A DNA stretch of 64,000 bases, taken from assembly GCA_000702025.1 (NCBI GenBank), contig JNKJ01000003.1, positions 352,277 through 416,276 of the forward strand, written 5' to 3'. This DNA is from Blautia schinkii DSM 10518 (GTDB taxonomy: Bacteria > Bacillota > Clostridia > Lachnospirales > Lachnospiraceae). How positions within the stretch are numbered: position 1 is the first letter of the stretch; every line of letters begins with the position of its first letter. Positions 37,180 through 46,696 of the stretch are shown here, in pieces. The notes below the pieces were generated by a model. The model made no database searches. It saw only the letters and a list, made by a program, of their open reading frames with translations, and had not been told where the DNA came from. A program made the position numbers and the translations under genes.

Positions 37180-39642
37180 TCATCCCACACGTATCCTGTC
37201 AGTGATCGTTTCCCGTCTGACAGACTTTCCCAGCACAGCTCCCAGAATGAGCTGGACCACAAGCACCACAAGGATTACAATTACCGCCGCCTCCCATGGA
37301 AAATGATAATTCGTGATTCCCATAAGGCTTCGGTTTCGGCAGTAGAGGAAAAGTCCGTAACCGGCAAGGCACCCCGCACTGAGCGAGAGAAACAGGGTTC
37401 CTGCTGTATAAAAAAGACCTTCCGTCTGCAGCATTCTCACGGACTGCCGGTCTGACATACCCAGTGCCTGCAGAATACCGATTTCCTTTCTCCGGGCCTG
37501 GACACTGCTGACCATGGTATTGATCAGATTCATGATACTGATGGATGCCAGGATCGCCAGGAACGTATAACAGGCGATTCGCATAAGGAAATACGTTCTC
37601 TCCATCATATCGTACTCATCCTTCCACAGCTTCACACTCAACACATCCGTATTTTCCCCGATAAGTGCCGTAAGTTCATTGTGAAGCGTGCTGTCATAGG
37701 ATTTGTCAGCCTGTATCTGAATATAGTAGTTCTGATTATTTTCCCATAGCTTCTCAACCCCTTCTGATGCCATGATAAGATAAGAGCTGTTGCATAAGCC
37801 GTACGGATATTCACCAAATGCCGCAATGGTAAACTGATGCTTCCTGGTGCGCCCGCCGTCACATATTTCCGCATCAATGACCTGTCCCACACGAAGCTCG
37901 GGAAACCAGTGGCGAAGCATTTTATCCACAACCACCTGATCTCCGGACTTTAGTTCTTCATATGTGACATGACCTTCAATGATTCCATTCTCCAGCATAT
38001 CCGCATATTGCTCAGGAACCCCTGTAATTCCCGCTCTCCATGTATTTTCATCAAAAACAGGACTTTTAAAATCCGCACTCTGAAACACATCTGTGCGCTC
38101 TACCCCGGGCAGAGCATTTATCGTATCGAGCAGCTTACCGTCCAGAGGATTGTTCTCCTGAATCCTCAGCCAGGAATACTCCGGATGCTCACGATTTTCC
38201 TCCGCAGACTCTATCTCAAGCCTGTATTCTCCTAAAACAACATCATCCGCAGCATCCGTGGAATCCATACAAGAGAGCAGACTTGCCAGTGTCATTACCA
38301 GAATTCCGGTTGCCGCCATAGAGGTGATGGTCAGCAGAGTTCTCCTTCTGTTGAGAAAGAGATTACGTCTGCTCAGCCGGGAAAGATTGAGTGACTCATA
38401 CCCTTTTCCCTCTCTGCGGTGTCTTCCCTCCTGATAACGCACCGCCTCGATGGGAGTGATTCTGCCTGCGATACGCATAGGCTTTCTGAGCGAAAGGTAC
38501 ACGGTAAAAAGCGCTGCTGCTGCTGCAAGTACATAGATGATCGGCTCAAATACTGAGATCTCATCGTCTACAATGATCTGGGTGATGACTTGCACTAAGA
38601 GATCATCCGGTTTTGCGGCGACGCTGTATAGCTTATCCCCGATGAGTTTTAAAATCACAGAACCCAGGATCAGCCCTGCCGGGACAGCCATTGCAGCCAC
38701 ACACATCCCTTCCCGCAGTACAATCTGACGCAGTTGCTTTTTTGTGGCCCCCATGGCTTTGAGCTTGCCGAATTCCCGGATACCGGATGCCATGGAAATA
38801 TAGTACACACTGTAGATTGTGATCATTCCGGCAGCCATCACCACCAGCATGATCAAAACCACAGCCATTACAATTGCGGGATCAACATAATTTGCGATCA
38901 GGTACTCATCATTAAATCTTACCCTGTCCCTTTCTATGCCGAAATCTTCTGCAATCTGATACCCGATGTTTTCCACGTCGTCTGTGGTGCCCAGACTTCC
39001 TAGCTCCGCCGTCTGAAAATAAACGCGCCAGCAGCTTTCCGTTTTTGGAATGATTTCATCCGCAAACTCCCGCGAAACCAATGTGGTGTACATTTTTCCG
39101 CTCTCATTTCCTTCCACAGTAGGCAAAATTCCACTGATAGTGAAGTTTTGCTTCTCCACCAGGCCATATCCGTTGCCCTCAGCCGCCTGGAAAGGAAGTG
39201 TTACTTCATCACCCACTCCCGCTTCTATCCCAAAAAGCTTAAGCATCCCCTGGGAAAGTGCGCACTCGTCCCCTGTCTGGGGTACCCTTCCCTCTAGGAG
39301 TTCCATTTTATTCATCACTGCCGCGGCTTCATCAATAAACACCAGGGGAAGCTCATAATCCTCATACTCCAATCTGCCCACATCCACGCGCAGTCCGATT
39401 TCTCCAAGCTCAGCCCTTGCCTTAAGCTGCTCTGCTGTTTTGATGTCCACGCTTCGAAATACACCGTGCCAGGTGGGATAAACCTTATTCACAGCAGCAT
39501 GCTCTGCTCTCACAATAAAAGCCATCACGCTTGGAACAAGGAGCAAAAGAAGTGTGGTAAGACAGATTGCCAGGCCGATGAGCAGGTTGCGGTTTTTATT
39601 GTATTTCATGTTGGCTGCTGCCGTTCTTGTCGTCATCTTCAT
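37180..39642 (-). CDS. ABC exporter permease with two FtsX-like modules
   Basis: An 820-residue permease: N-terminal helix (~18-42), ~220-residue outer domain, three helices (~258-375), then a fourth helix and a second outer domain, and three C-terminal helices (~700-810) with the FtsX/MacB motif ARRKEIGILQALGMSDRQ. Such permeases work mechanically to move peptides, antibiotics or lipoproteins out of or off the membrane. Its ATG overlaps the ATPase stop by 4 bp, so the two are coupled. It is the last gene of the HD-GYP/RR/HK/ABC group. Confidence 0.92.
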   Translation of the reverse strand: MKMTTRTAAANMKYNKNRNLLIGLAICLTTLLLLLVPSVMAFIVRAEHAAVNKVYPTWHGVFRSVDIKTAEQLKARAELGEIGLRVDVGRLEYEDYELPLVFIDEAAAVMNKMELLEGRVPQTGDECALSQGMLKLFGIEAGVGDEVTLPFQAAEGNGYGLVEKQNFTISGILPTVEGNESGKMYTTLVSREFADEIIPKTESCWRVYFQTAELGSLGTTDDVENIGYQIAEDFGIERDRVRFNDEYLIANYVDPAIVMAVVLIMLVVMAAGMITIYSVYYISMASGIREFGKLKAMGATKKQLRQIVLREGMCVAAMAVPAGLILGSVILKLIGDKLYSVAAKPDDLLVQVITQIIVDDEISVFEPIIYVLAAAAALFTVYLSLRKPMRIAGRITPIEAVRYQEGRHRREGKGYESLNLSRLSRRNLFLNRRRTLLTITSMAATGILVMTLASLLSCMDSTDAADDVVLGEYRLEIESAEENREHPEYSWLRIQENNPLDGKLLDTINALPGVERTDVFQSADFKSPVFDENTWRAGITGVPEQYADMLENGIIEGHVTYEELKSGDQVVVDKMLRHWFPELRVGQVIDAEICDGGRTRKHQFTIAAFGEYPYGLCNSSYLIMASEGVEKLWENNQNYYIQIQADKSYDSTLHNELTALIGENTDVLSVKLWKDEYDMMERTYFLMRIACYTFLAILASISIMNLINTMVSSVQARRKEIGILQALGMSDRQSVRMLQTEGLFYTAGTLFLSLSAGCLAGYGLFLYCRNRSLMGITNYHFPWEAAVIVILVVLVVQLILGAVLGKSVRRETITDRIRVG

Positions 39643-40313
39643 TCTGCTGCCACCACCTTACCGTCCTCTATCACACACACCGTATCTGCCATCTGAGCAA
39701 TCGTCTCATCATGCGTGATCATGATCAGGGACTGTCCATAATGTGACACACACTTTTTAAGCAGTGCCATTACCTCCAGCTCTGTGCGGGAGTCCAGGTT
39801 TCCTGTGGGTTCATCCGCCAGAATGACCGCCGGCCTGGCTGCCAATGCCCGGGCAATGGCTGTACGCTGCATTTGTCCGCCGGAAAGTTTATCTGCCCGG
39901 GTATGCAGCTTTTCCTTCAGTCCAATGCTCTCCACGATGTCCATTATGAAATCCTTCTCAACCTTACGATTGTCCAGTCCGATAGGGAGTACGATATTTT
40001 CCCACACGTTCAGTGAGTTCAAAAGATTATAATCCTGGAAAACGAAGCCCACCTTTTGTCTGCGGAAACGGGCAAGCTCATTTTCTTTCATGGCATAAAT
40101 GTCGTCCCCGTCAATAAAGACCTTGCCGGAGTCAGGCCTATCCAAGCCGCCGAGCAGATGCAGCAGTGTACTCTTTCCCGAACCGGAGCGGCCCACAATG
40201 GCTGTGAATTTCCCCCGTTCAATCGTAACGCTGGTGTGGTCCACCGCCTTCACCAGGTTCCCTTCCTTACCGTAATACTTTACCAAATCAATTGTCTGTG
40301 CGATCGGTTTCAT
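39639..40313 (-). CDS. ABC exporter ATP-binding protein (LolD/MacB type)
   Basis: A 224-residue ATPase with Walker [10 protein letters not shown], signature [15 protein letters not shown], Walker [13 protein letters not shown] and H-loop MITHDE. The TGNLD form and length match MacB/Bce-type exporters. The ATG at 40313 is preferred over an upstream start because AAGGAGAG lies 5 nt before it. A TATAAT and repeated TTACA/TGTAA half-sites upstream suggest that the ABC pair has its own promoter controlled by the adjacent two-component system. Confidence 0.95.
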   Translation of the reverse strand: MKPIAQTIDLVKYYGKEGNLVKAVDHTSVTIERGKFTAIVGRSGSGKSTLLHLLGGLDRPDSGKVFIDGDDIYAMKENELARFRRQKVGFVFQDYNLLNSLNVWENIVLPIGLDNRKVEKDFIMDIVESIGLKEKLHTRADKLSGGQMQRTAIARALAARPAVILADEPTGNLDSRTELEVMALLKKCVSHYGQSLIMITHDETIAQMADTVCVIEDGKVVAAE

Positions 40314-40348
40314 GCAATCTCTCCTTTTTTTATCATTCATCTTCTTTT

Positions 40349-40407
40349 ATTATAGATTGCAAGACTTACAAAACCCTTACACACTGTCTAACAGTTTTGT
40401 AAGGGTT
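40349..40407 (-). promoter_or_regulatory. promoter region and hairpin between kinase and ABC genes
   Basis: On the minus strand a stem AACCCTTACA/TGTAAGGGTT (40407-40398 with 40381-40372) overlaps the kinase stop and is followed by TTTTG and, 30 bp later, a -10 TATAAT (40354-40349). The TTACA/TGTAA arms could be a response-regulator site, and the hairpin may also attenuate read-through from the regulator genes. Confidence 0.5.
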
Positions 40408-41638
40408 CTGCCAAAACAAAGGTAAGTTGAAAAATACTTCCGCCGCCTCTCGCCGCTTTGACCCGGATCGTGCCGCCCTGCTGCTCCAGAATCGACCTGG
40501 CAAGATAAAGTCCTACTCCTGCGCCGTCACTTTCCATGGCTGCCGCACGTGTTCCTCTGTAAAATCTTTGGAAAATTTTGTGGTATTCTGCGGATGGAAC
40601 GCCCACACCTTCATCCTCTACCTCAAGCAGCACACTGGCAGTCAGCGGCTGCACACGCACTGTAACGCTTGTCCCGGACGGAGAATACTTGATACTGTTA
40701 TCCAGTACATTCACCAAAGCCTCTGTGCTCCACCGCACATCCTGGCTTACAATAAAATCCTCCTCCATATGAAGCGCAAGACTGATCCCTTTGTGCGCTG
40801 CCTTGACACACACAGTATTAAACGCCGCCTCAACGGTATTTCTAAGTAATGCCGGAACCGGCCTGATGACGATCATATGATTCTCAAGTCTTGAGACATT
40901 CACCATCACATCCAGAAGCTCTTGAAGCTTCATGATCTCCTTTTGTTCGCTCTCATAGAATTCTTCCCGCTCCTCCTGAGAAAGGGACGCATCATTCCTC
41001 AACTCATGGCTCATGCGGAGTGAGGCAAGCGGTGTTTTTAGTTGATGGGAAATGTTGGTGATCAGCGCCTTCGTGTTCTCTTGCTCCTGTGCTCGCCGTT
41101 CATCGTGAAGCTTCAGTAGTTCTCCCAGTTCCTCAATCCTTTCACACAGCGGCCGGAGTCTCCCGTCCTCCCAGGGAAGCTCTTTATACGCATCGAAAAT
41201 GCCTGTACTGAAACGGTTGAGGCAAGTATACATTGCCCGAAGCTCCTCCTCAAGCACTTTTCTCCTGCGGCGTGATGTAACCCATAGAAAAAGCGCCAGC
41301 GCGCAGAATGCGGAACCTGCCGCAGCCATGAGCACCGCGCCCGTTTTCAGAGTGCGTATTGTATTTTTACTTACACGGTAAGAAAAATTGTATTTATCCT
41401 CAAGTGTTGCAATAATCTCCCGAAGCTCCGGGCTGTCCGCCACTGTTTCACGTCCCTCCTCGCTGAAGAGAAGCTCCTCCTCAAGCTCCGGATGGCGGCT
41501 TATGACTGCAGCCAAATCTCTTTTAATTTCCGCCTCCTGTCCACTTAGCTGATAGATCAAAAAGCAGGCTGCAAACACCAGAAACATCAGAAAAGCCGCG
41601 GCAAAACCGGCTATCTGACTTCTACGGATTCTGTCCAT
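40388..41638 (-). CDS. sensor histidine kinase linked to the ABC exporter
   Basis: A 416-residue kinase with helices near 8-30 and 98-120 and a ~65-residue outer region between. HisKA follows with His in NISHQLKTPLASLRMSHELR, and then HATPase motifs (VNVLDNSIKYSPSG, DEGVGVP, GAGVGLYLARSILEQQGG). The outer region is longer than in BceS-type intramembrane sensors. The start overlaps the response regulator end by 28 bp. Together with the ABC pair it probably senses and answers an antimicrobial peptide or envelope stress, as related modules do. Confidence 0.93.
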   Translation of the reverse strand: MDRIRRSQIAGFAAAFLMFLVFAACFLIYQLSGQEAEIKRDLAAVISRHPELEEELLFSEEGRETVADSPELREIIATLEDKYNFSYRVSKNTIRTLKTGAVLMAAAGSAFCALALFLWVTSRRRRKVLEEELRAMYTCLNRFSTGIFDAYKELPWEDGRLRPLCERIEELGELLKLHDERRAQEQENTKALITNISHQLKTPLASLRMSHELRNDASLSQEEREEFYESEQKEIMKLQELLDVMVNVSRLENHMIVIRPVPALLRNTVEAAFNTVCVKAAHKGISLALHMEEDFIVSQDVRWSTEALVNVLDNSIKYSPSGTSVTVRVQPLTASVLLEVEDEGVGVPSAEYHKIFQRFYRGTRAAAMESDGAGVGLYLARSILEQQGGTIRVKAARGGGSIFQLTFVLAEPLQNC

Positions 41639-42300
41639 AAATACCCCACTCCCCGTACATTGGAAACTGCTGTCGTATCCAACTTATTCTTCAGACGGCT
41701 GATATTCACCGCGACTGTATTCTCATCTACAAACTGGCCGTCCAAATCCCAGATACGCTCTAATATCTGCTCCTTACTCACAATTCTTCCCGCATTTTCC
41801 ATCAGGCAGAGTAAAAGCTGATATTCCCTGGCGCTTAAGGGCACCAGACATCCGGATCGGTAGACCTTTGCTTCCTTTAAATGAACCTCGATGCTGCCGG
41901 AAACAAGACAGCCCTGCTCAGACTTTCCCTTATCTGTATCAAGCCGCCGCATTAATGCATTGACTTTAGAGATGAGCACCATAAGGCTGAAAGGCTTGGT
42001 CATATAATCATCCGCGCCGGAATCGTAACCATTGATGATATCCACCTCCTGGTCCAGAGCTGTGAGGTAAATAATATAAACGCTGCTGTTTCCGCGCCTT
42101 ACATCACTGCAGAACTCCATCCCATCGCCGTCCGGCAGGGTTATGTCGCTGATGATCATCTGGATATCATAGCCACCGATAAGAGCCTTTGCCTCAGTTA
42201 CGGAAAATGCTGACACCACCTGGTATCCCTCTTTTTCAAGCTTCAGCGAAATACCGCGGTTTAAATTTCTATCATCCTCAAGTAATAAAATCGTCCTCAT
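41611..42300 (-). CDS. OmpR-family response regulator linked to the ABC exporter
   Basis: A 229-residue regulator with receiver (LEDDRNLNRGIS, phospho-Asp in MIISDITLPDGDG near 53, Lys in YMTKPFS) and an OmpR winged helix (SKEQILERIWDLDGQFVDENTVAVNISRL, VRGVGYLW). The sequence is close to the VanR/BceR-like regulators found beside ABC exporters. It begins 17 bp after the HD-GYP gene stop and overlaps the kinase gene, so the three are cotranscribed. Likely target: the ABC promoter region at 40349-40407. Confidence 0.94.
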   Translation of the reverse strand: MRTILLLEDDRNLNRGISLKLEKEGYQVVSAFSVTEAKALIGGYDIQMIISDITLPDGDGMEFCSDVRRGNSSVYIIYLTALDQEVDIINGYDSGADDYMTKPFSLMVLISKVNALMRRLDTDKGKSEQGCLVSGSIEVHLKEAKVYRSGCLVPLSAREYQLLLCLMENAGRIVSKEQILERIWDLDGQFVDENTVAVNISRLKNKLDTTAVSNVRGVGYLWTESVEVR

Positions 42301-42317
42301 TTTCTGGATCTAATCCT

Positions 42318-43367
42318 CTATTCCTTACTTTCATAGGATTTGCGAATCTGCTCCTGAACTTTTTTCAGACAATCCATGAGCAATGGATTAAAGGTACCGC
42401 ATTCTCCCTCCAGAATCATTCTGATGGCAGTGTCGTGTGAGTAAGCTTTCTTATACACACGCTCACTAACCAGCGCGTCGTATACGTCAGCCAAAGCCAC
42501 CACCTGCGACCAGATGGTGATCTCGTTCCCCTTAAGTCCATCCGGGTATCCCTTTCCGTCCCATCTCTCATGATGATGACGGCAGATATCATAAGCATAC
42601 TCATAGATGGGATTCTCTCTCATCTTCGGCACACTCTCCAAAAGCTCACAACCGCGCACGGTGTGAGTTTTCATGATTTCAAATTCTTCCTTTGTAAGAC
42701 GTCCGGGTTTATTGAGAATATTGTCAGGAATCGCAATCTTGCCTACATCATGCATAACTGCGGCATCCGCGATCACCTGCAGGTTAGAATCTTCGATTCC
42801 GTATTCCGGATAATATTCGTTCATTGCCTTAAGCAGAAATAGTGTGAGATTGCTCATGCGCACAACATGCTCACCTGATTCACAGTCACGAAACTCGATT
42901 GCAGTGGATAGTGTCTCCAGCACGGAACGGTTGAGCTCGCGGATTTCTTTTTCCTGCTTCTTGAGCATGGCCTCCTGCTCGTTTACGATATTATTGAGTT
43001 TGATCACATTACCGATTCGCCTGCGGATAAAGAAAGGAATGATCGGTTTGCCGATGATATCGACAACGCCCATCTCATAACCTTTCCGCATAACTTGCGG
43101 GGAACTCTCCGCCGTAATGAGGAATACCGGGATTTTCTCTATCCATCCCTCTTGGTTCATAACCTCCAGGACTTCAAAACCATCCATGACAGGCATGATA
43201 ATATCCAGCAAAACGGCAGAAATCTTTTCTTTATGCTTCTCTATGACATCCAGGGCTTCTCTTCCGTTCACAGCCTCTAAAATATCATAGTCTTCCTGGA
43301 AAGCAGCACTCAATATGGCCCGGTTAACTTCCACATCGTCAACAATGAGAATTATTTTCCTATCCAT
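42318..43367 (-). CDS. response regulator with HD-GYP c-di-GMP phosphodiesterase domain
   Basis: A 349-residue protein: receiver at 1-120 (ILIVDDVEVNRAIL, phospho-Asp in AVLLDIIMPVMDG), a coiled linker and an HD-GYP domain (~145-345) with HDVGKIAIPD, the downstream HH (YDICRHHHERWDGKGYPDGLKG) and the GYP triplet. HD-GYP domains hydrolyse c-di-GMP. No GGDEF gene is in the window. The ribosome binding position is occupied by a run of nine G, 10 nt before the ATG, instead of a normal AGGAGG. It leads the operon with the exporter-linked two-component system. Confidence 0.94.
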   Translation of the reverse strand: MDRKIILIVDDVEVNRAILSAAFQEDYDILEAVNGREALDVIEKHKEKISAVLLDIIMPVMDGFEVLEVMNQEGWIEKIPVFLITAESSPQVMRKGYEMGVVDIIGKPIIPFFIRRRIGNVIKLNNIVNEQEAMLKKQEKEIRELNRSVLETLSTAIEFRDCESGEHVVRMSNLTLFLLKAMNEYYPEYGIEDSNLQVIADAAVMHDVGKIAIPDNILNKPGRLTKEEFEIMKTHTVRGCELLESVPKMRENPIYEYAYDICRHHHERWDGKGYPDGLKGNEITIWSQVVALADVYDALVSERVYKKAYSHDTAIRMILEGECGTFNPLLMDCLKKVQEQIRKSYESKE

Positions 43368-43377
43368 ATTACGAGTA

Positions 43378-43386
43378 CCCCCCCCC
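43378..43386 (-). repeat. G9 homopolymer at the ribosome-binding position of the HD-GYP gene
   Basis: Nine C on the plus strand (nine G on the coding strand) lie 10 nt upstream of the start codon at 43367, exactly where the Shine-Dalgarno should be. No other ribosome site is visible. Length changes by slippage could tune translation. Confidence 0.7.
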
Positions 43387-43391
43387 TATAT

Positions 43392-43416
43392 TTTTCAATA
43401 TCGCTCTCATTGAAAA
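43392..43416 (-). terminator. AT-rich hairpin upstream of the HD-GYP gene
   Basis: A TTTTCAA/TTGAAAA stem with an 11-nt loop lies 5 bp upstream of the G9 tract and about 95 bp after the degV stop. It may be a weak terminator for degV or a leader structure of the HD-GYP transcript. Confidence 0.4.
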
Positions 43417-43511
43417 TTCCCCCAACGTATCCTTAAGCTGAATCAGCATTACTGTCCACTCTGTGACCAGCAACACGATCCGCTAACGTGTGAAAAGTAA
43501 CGAATCAGCTC

Positions 43512-44381
43512 TTATCTTACGTCACCAACAAAAAACAATGCTACCGTTCCCGGTCCTGAATGTGCGCCAATCGTAGCGCCTACATGATTCATAATGACTG
43601 TTTTCAGATTGTATTTCTCTTTAATCTTGTCCACCACAAACTGTGCTTCCTCCTCACAGTCTCCGTGGCTGATGAAAATCGTGTTGCAGTCCTTGCCAAA
43701 GCTTCCGATTTTCTCATCCATCAGCCTTACAAGGTCGAGAAGCGCTTTCTTACGGCCTCTTACCTTGCCGATGGGAATCAGCTTGCCCGCATCGTCTACG
43801 TGCATTACCGGCTTGATATTGAGCATTCCTCCCACAACAGCCGTGGTCTTAGATACACGGCCTCCGCGGTACAGGTGGTTCAAGTCATCCACAGTAAACA
43901 AATGCACGATCTTACATCTGTTCTCCTCCACCCAGCGAGCCACAGTGTCCATATCCTCACCCGCCTCTTTCTGCATCTGTGCCAGATATACCAGAAGTCC
44001 CTGGCCCAGCGATGCACAGAGTGAGTCGATCACTTTAATGGAACGGTCCGGGTATTCCTCGGACAGCTCCTCGGCTGCAATCCTGGCACTGTTGTAGCTG
44101 CCGCTTAAGCCGGATGAAAACGCGATATGCAGAATGTCCTTACCCTGCTGCAGATAAGGAAGCATCAGCTCTCTGGCACTATCCGGGTTCACCTGTGCGG
44201 TGGTCGGAAGTGATCCCTGGCGCATACGTTCATAAAATTCATGCACCGGCATAAAATTGTCATGTGTATAGTTCTTTCCATCCATGGAGTAGCTGAGGTA
44301 GGTACACCCCACACCATGGTCTCTATAAAATTCTTCCGGAAGATCAGAATTGTTATCCGTTGTTATAATATACTCTCTCAT
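43512..44381 (-). CDS. DegV family fatty-acid-binding protein
   Basis: A 289-residue DegV protein. It has the N-terminal TDNNSDLPEEFYRDHGV, a TTAQVNPDSARE segment, the lipid-contacting SSGLSGSYNSARIA and the conserved RGGRVSKTTAVVG. Members bind a fatty acid and, in Gram-positives, pass it to fatty acid kinase (FakA) for acyl-phosphate and phospholipid synthesis. No fakA is adjacent. The start follows GAAAGGG. It appears to be a single-gene unit between the CtpA protease and the HD-GYP operon. Confidence 0.93.
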   Translation of the reverse strand: MREYIITTDNNSDLPEEFYRDHGVGCTYLSYSMDGKNYTHDNFMPVHEFYERMRQGSLPTTAQVNPDSARELMLPYLQQGKDILHIAFSSGLSGSYNSARIAAEELSEEYPDRSIKVIDSLCASLGQGLLVYLAQMQKEAGEDMDTVARWVEENRCKIVHLFTVDDLNHLYRGGRVSKTTAVVGGMLNIKPVMHVDDAGKLIPIGKVRGRKKALLDLVRLMDEKIGSFGKDCNTIFISHGDCEEEAQFVVDKIKEKYNLKTVIMNHVGATIGAHSGPGTVALFFVGDVR

Positions 44382-44492
44382 ATCTTTCCCTTTCTTCCGC
44401 TTCAGCGGCGTCCTATTATCCCAAGTATATTTATCATACCATTTCTTTTAAGTCAAATCAACTGAAAAGGTACAAAAATGAACCGGGTTTTG

Positions 44493-45674
44493 TCAGTTTA
44501 ATGCTTTCACCGCCTCCTGCAGCTGGTTATCTTCCTCGTGAGAAATTTCATCTTTATTCAGAAGATTCGCATCCAGCTTTACCTCAATGTCCGGTTTAAT
44601 ACCCACCTTGTTGATGTTATTGCCCTTTGGGGTGTAATAATTGGACACCGTAATTTTTACCGCACTGCCGTCATCCAGGCTACGGATGGATTGTACCACC
44701 CCTTTTCCGTAAGTGGTAGTCCCTACGATTTTGCCAATGCCGTAATCCTGAACTGCTCCTGCAAAGATTTCTGAGGCGCTGGCGCTGCCTTCGTTTACCA
44801 GTACGGACAGTGGTATGTCTAAAGGATGTTTGCCTTCGCTCAATTTTTCTTCCCGGTTGCCGTATTTATCTTCTGTATACACGATGAGTCCTTCGGGAAG
44901 GATTTCATTTAAAATATCACACACAGAGGTGAGAAGCCCGCCCGGATTACCGCGCAGATCCACCACAAGCTGTTTCATGCCCTTATCTTCCAGATCGGAA
45001 AAAGCCTTTTTGTACTGCTCAAGGGTAACTCCTTTAAATTCCGTAATGCGGATATATCCGGTATTCTCATCCAGCATTTCGTGAAATACGGACGGAAGCT
45101 CCACATCCTGGATGGCAACCGCAATCTCCAGTGCCTCTTCCACATTCTCCCTGTGGATGGTGAGTGTGACGCTCTCTTTATCGCTGCCCTTAATCATATC
45201 CACTACCTGAGAGGTGTCGGTATCTGTGATATCCGTCCCGTCCACAGCGCTGATGATGTCATCCACCTTAAGCCCTGCCGCTTCTCCCGGGCCGCCTTCA
45301 TAGCATTCGATAATACGAATTCCGCCCTCCCTGTTTTTCTGCAATCCGATTCCAATCCCCACATAGGCACCTTCTGTGGAGGAATTCTCATCCTCGTATT
45401 CCTTGGCTGTATAATAGCGGGAATAAGGATCGCCCAAGCCATAGAGAAGTCCTGTGTAAAGACCCTCGGCAAGCTGCTCCTCATCCTTTTCCTCCAGATA
45501 ATAGGTATCGATCAGGCTTTCCAGGTAGGCAAGCTTCCGTACACGTGCCGGGTCGGAGAGAACCGACGAACCGGACGTGCCTGCGTGCAGATATCCAAGA
45601 AACCCGCCTGCGGCGATTATGGCAGCAGAAAAAATTCCCACGGCCATACCTTTCCAAAATTGTTTATTTGACAT
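44493..45674 (-). CDS. S41 family carboxyl-terminal processing peptidase (CtpA type)
   Basis: A 393-residue membrane-anchored protease: N-terminal helix (~9-31), PDZ domain (~100-190, GIGIGLQKNREGG...GLKVDDIISAVDG) and S41 catalytic core with Ser in NEGSASASEIFAGA and Lys in GTTTYGKGVVQ. It cleaves C-terminal tails of exported proteins outside the membrane. AGGAGAG precedes the ATG. It lies downstream of ftsE-ftsX in the same direction but after a terminator; CtpA-type genes often follow ftsEX in Firmicutes, consistent with a role in wall turnover. Confidence 0.95.
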   Translation of the reverse strand: MSNKQFWKGMAVGIFSAAIIAAGGFLGYLHAGTSGSSVLSDPARVRKLAYLESLIDTYYLEEKDEEQLAEGLYTGLLYGLGDPYSRYYTAKEYEDENSSTEGAYVGIGIGLQKNREGGIRIIECYEGGPGEAAGLKVDDIISAVDGTDITDTDTSQVVDMIKGSDKESVTLTIHRENVEEALEIAVAIQDVELPSVFHEMLDENTGYIRITEFKGVTLEQYKKAFSDLEDKGMKQLVVDLRGNPGGLLTSVCDILNEILPEGLIVYTEDKYGNREEKLSEGKHPLDIPLSVLVNEGSASASEIFAGAVQDYGIGKIVGTTTYGKGVVQSIRSLDDGSAVKITVSNYYTPKGNNINKVGIKPDIEVKLDANLLNKDEISHEEDNQLQEAVKALN

Positions 45675-45725
45675 GTCACTCTCCTGATATTTTTATAATA
45701 AAGCTATTTATTGTCTCTATTTAAG

Positions 45726-45752
45726 AAAAAGGCTGCCGGAATACCGACAGCC
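45726..45752 (-). terminator. intrinsic terminator after ftsX
   Basis: On the minus strand GGCTGTCGG pairs with CCGGCAGCC (one G-T wobble) across a 4-nt loop and is followed by five Ts. It lies about 40 bp after the ftsX stop. Confidence 0.88.
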
Positions 45753-45790
45753 GTGTTCCCCTTTTCTATTGTAATTGTAAATCAAGTTAT

Positions 45791-46696
45791 TTATACCTTC
45801 AAGTGTTTTCTTGTGGTCCAGAAACTTCCCACAAGGCCGATGCCGATGCCTAAGGCCAGGCCCACAGGCAGTAATGTGCGGTAAATATCCGCCACCGGGA
45901 TGAAATCAACAACGCTGGTCAGTACACTGAATTTCGTAAACACAAACTTCACAGCACTGCTATAAGCAAAGTAAAGCCCGATCAGAGGAATCGCCGCTCC
46001 GATCAATCCAAGCACCATTCCCTCCAGCACAAAGGGAGAGCGCACAAAACCGTCTGTGGCGCCGATCAGCTTCATAATGCCGATTTCCTCCTTACGCACG
46101 GAAATTCCCACGGAAACGGTGTTGCTGATGAGGAATATAGAGATGATGAGCAGCACCGCAATGACAGCAATGGAGGTGTAGGATGCCAGCCGGTTCACGG
46201 AACCTAAGGTCTTAGCCGCTTCCTCTGACTGGTTCACCTCGCGCACATGCTCCAGTCCCTGTATGTACTGCACAAGCTCGCTCTGCTTTTCGATATCATT
46301 CATATACACATGGTAATTTGAAGAATTGACAAGCGGATTGTCATCCTTAAAGCCCTCCGCTGCGTCTGAACCGTCGAAATAAATATTCCTATAATTTTCC
46401 CAGGCCTCCTCCGCAGACTCGAATTCCATCTTCTCCACCTCAGGGCGCACCTTTATGAGTTCGCCAATCTTATCGATTTCCTCCTGTGTGGTGCCTTCAT
46501 CAAAAAACACTGTGATCGGCACTTCCTGCTCCAGCTTCTTGGTCATACTGTTCACATTATTTACAATCGAATAAAAAATCCCAAACAGAAAAATACAAGC
46601 TGCCATAGTCAAGATAGAAGCGATTGAAAACATCCAGTTTCTCTTTATATTTTTAATCCCCTGCTTAAGGGTAAACCAAATCGTACTAGGCCTCAT
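45791..46696 (-). CDS. ftsX: cell division ABC transporter permease FtsX
   Basis: A 301-residue protein with four transmembrane helices: one near 22-44, an outer domain (~50-170), then three more with EEIGIMKLIGATDGFVRSPFVLEG. FtsX carries signals from FtsE to extracellular peptidoglycan hydrolases. The ATG lies inside the ftsE end (11-bp overlap) with GGAGGTT upstream, so the two are coupled. No hydrolase gene is adjacent, but the CtpA-type protease lies just downstream. Confidence 0.95.
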   Translation of the reverse strand: MRPSTIWFTLKQGIKNIKRNWMFSIASILTMAACIFLFGIFYSIVNNVNSMTKKLEQEVPITVFFDEGTTQEEIDKIGELIKVRPEVEKMEFESAEEAWENYRNIYFDGSDAAEGFKDDNPLVNSSNYHVYMNDIEKQSELVQYIQGLEHVREVNQSEEAAKTLGSVNRLASYTSIAVIAVLLIISIFLISNTVSVGISVRKEEIGIMKLIGATDGFVRSPFVLEGMVLGLIGAAIPLIGLYFAYSSAVKFVFTKFSVLTSVVDFIPVADIYRTLLPVGLALGIGIGLVGSFWTTRKHLKV

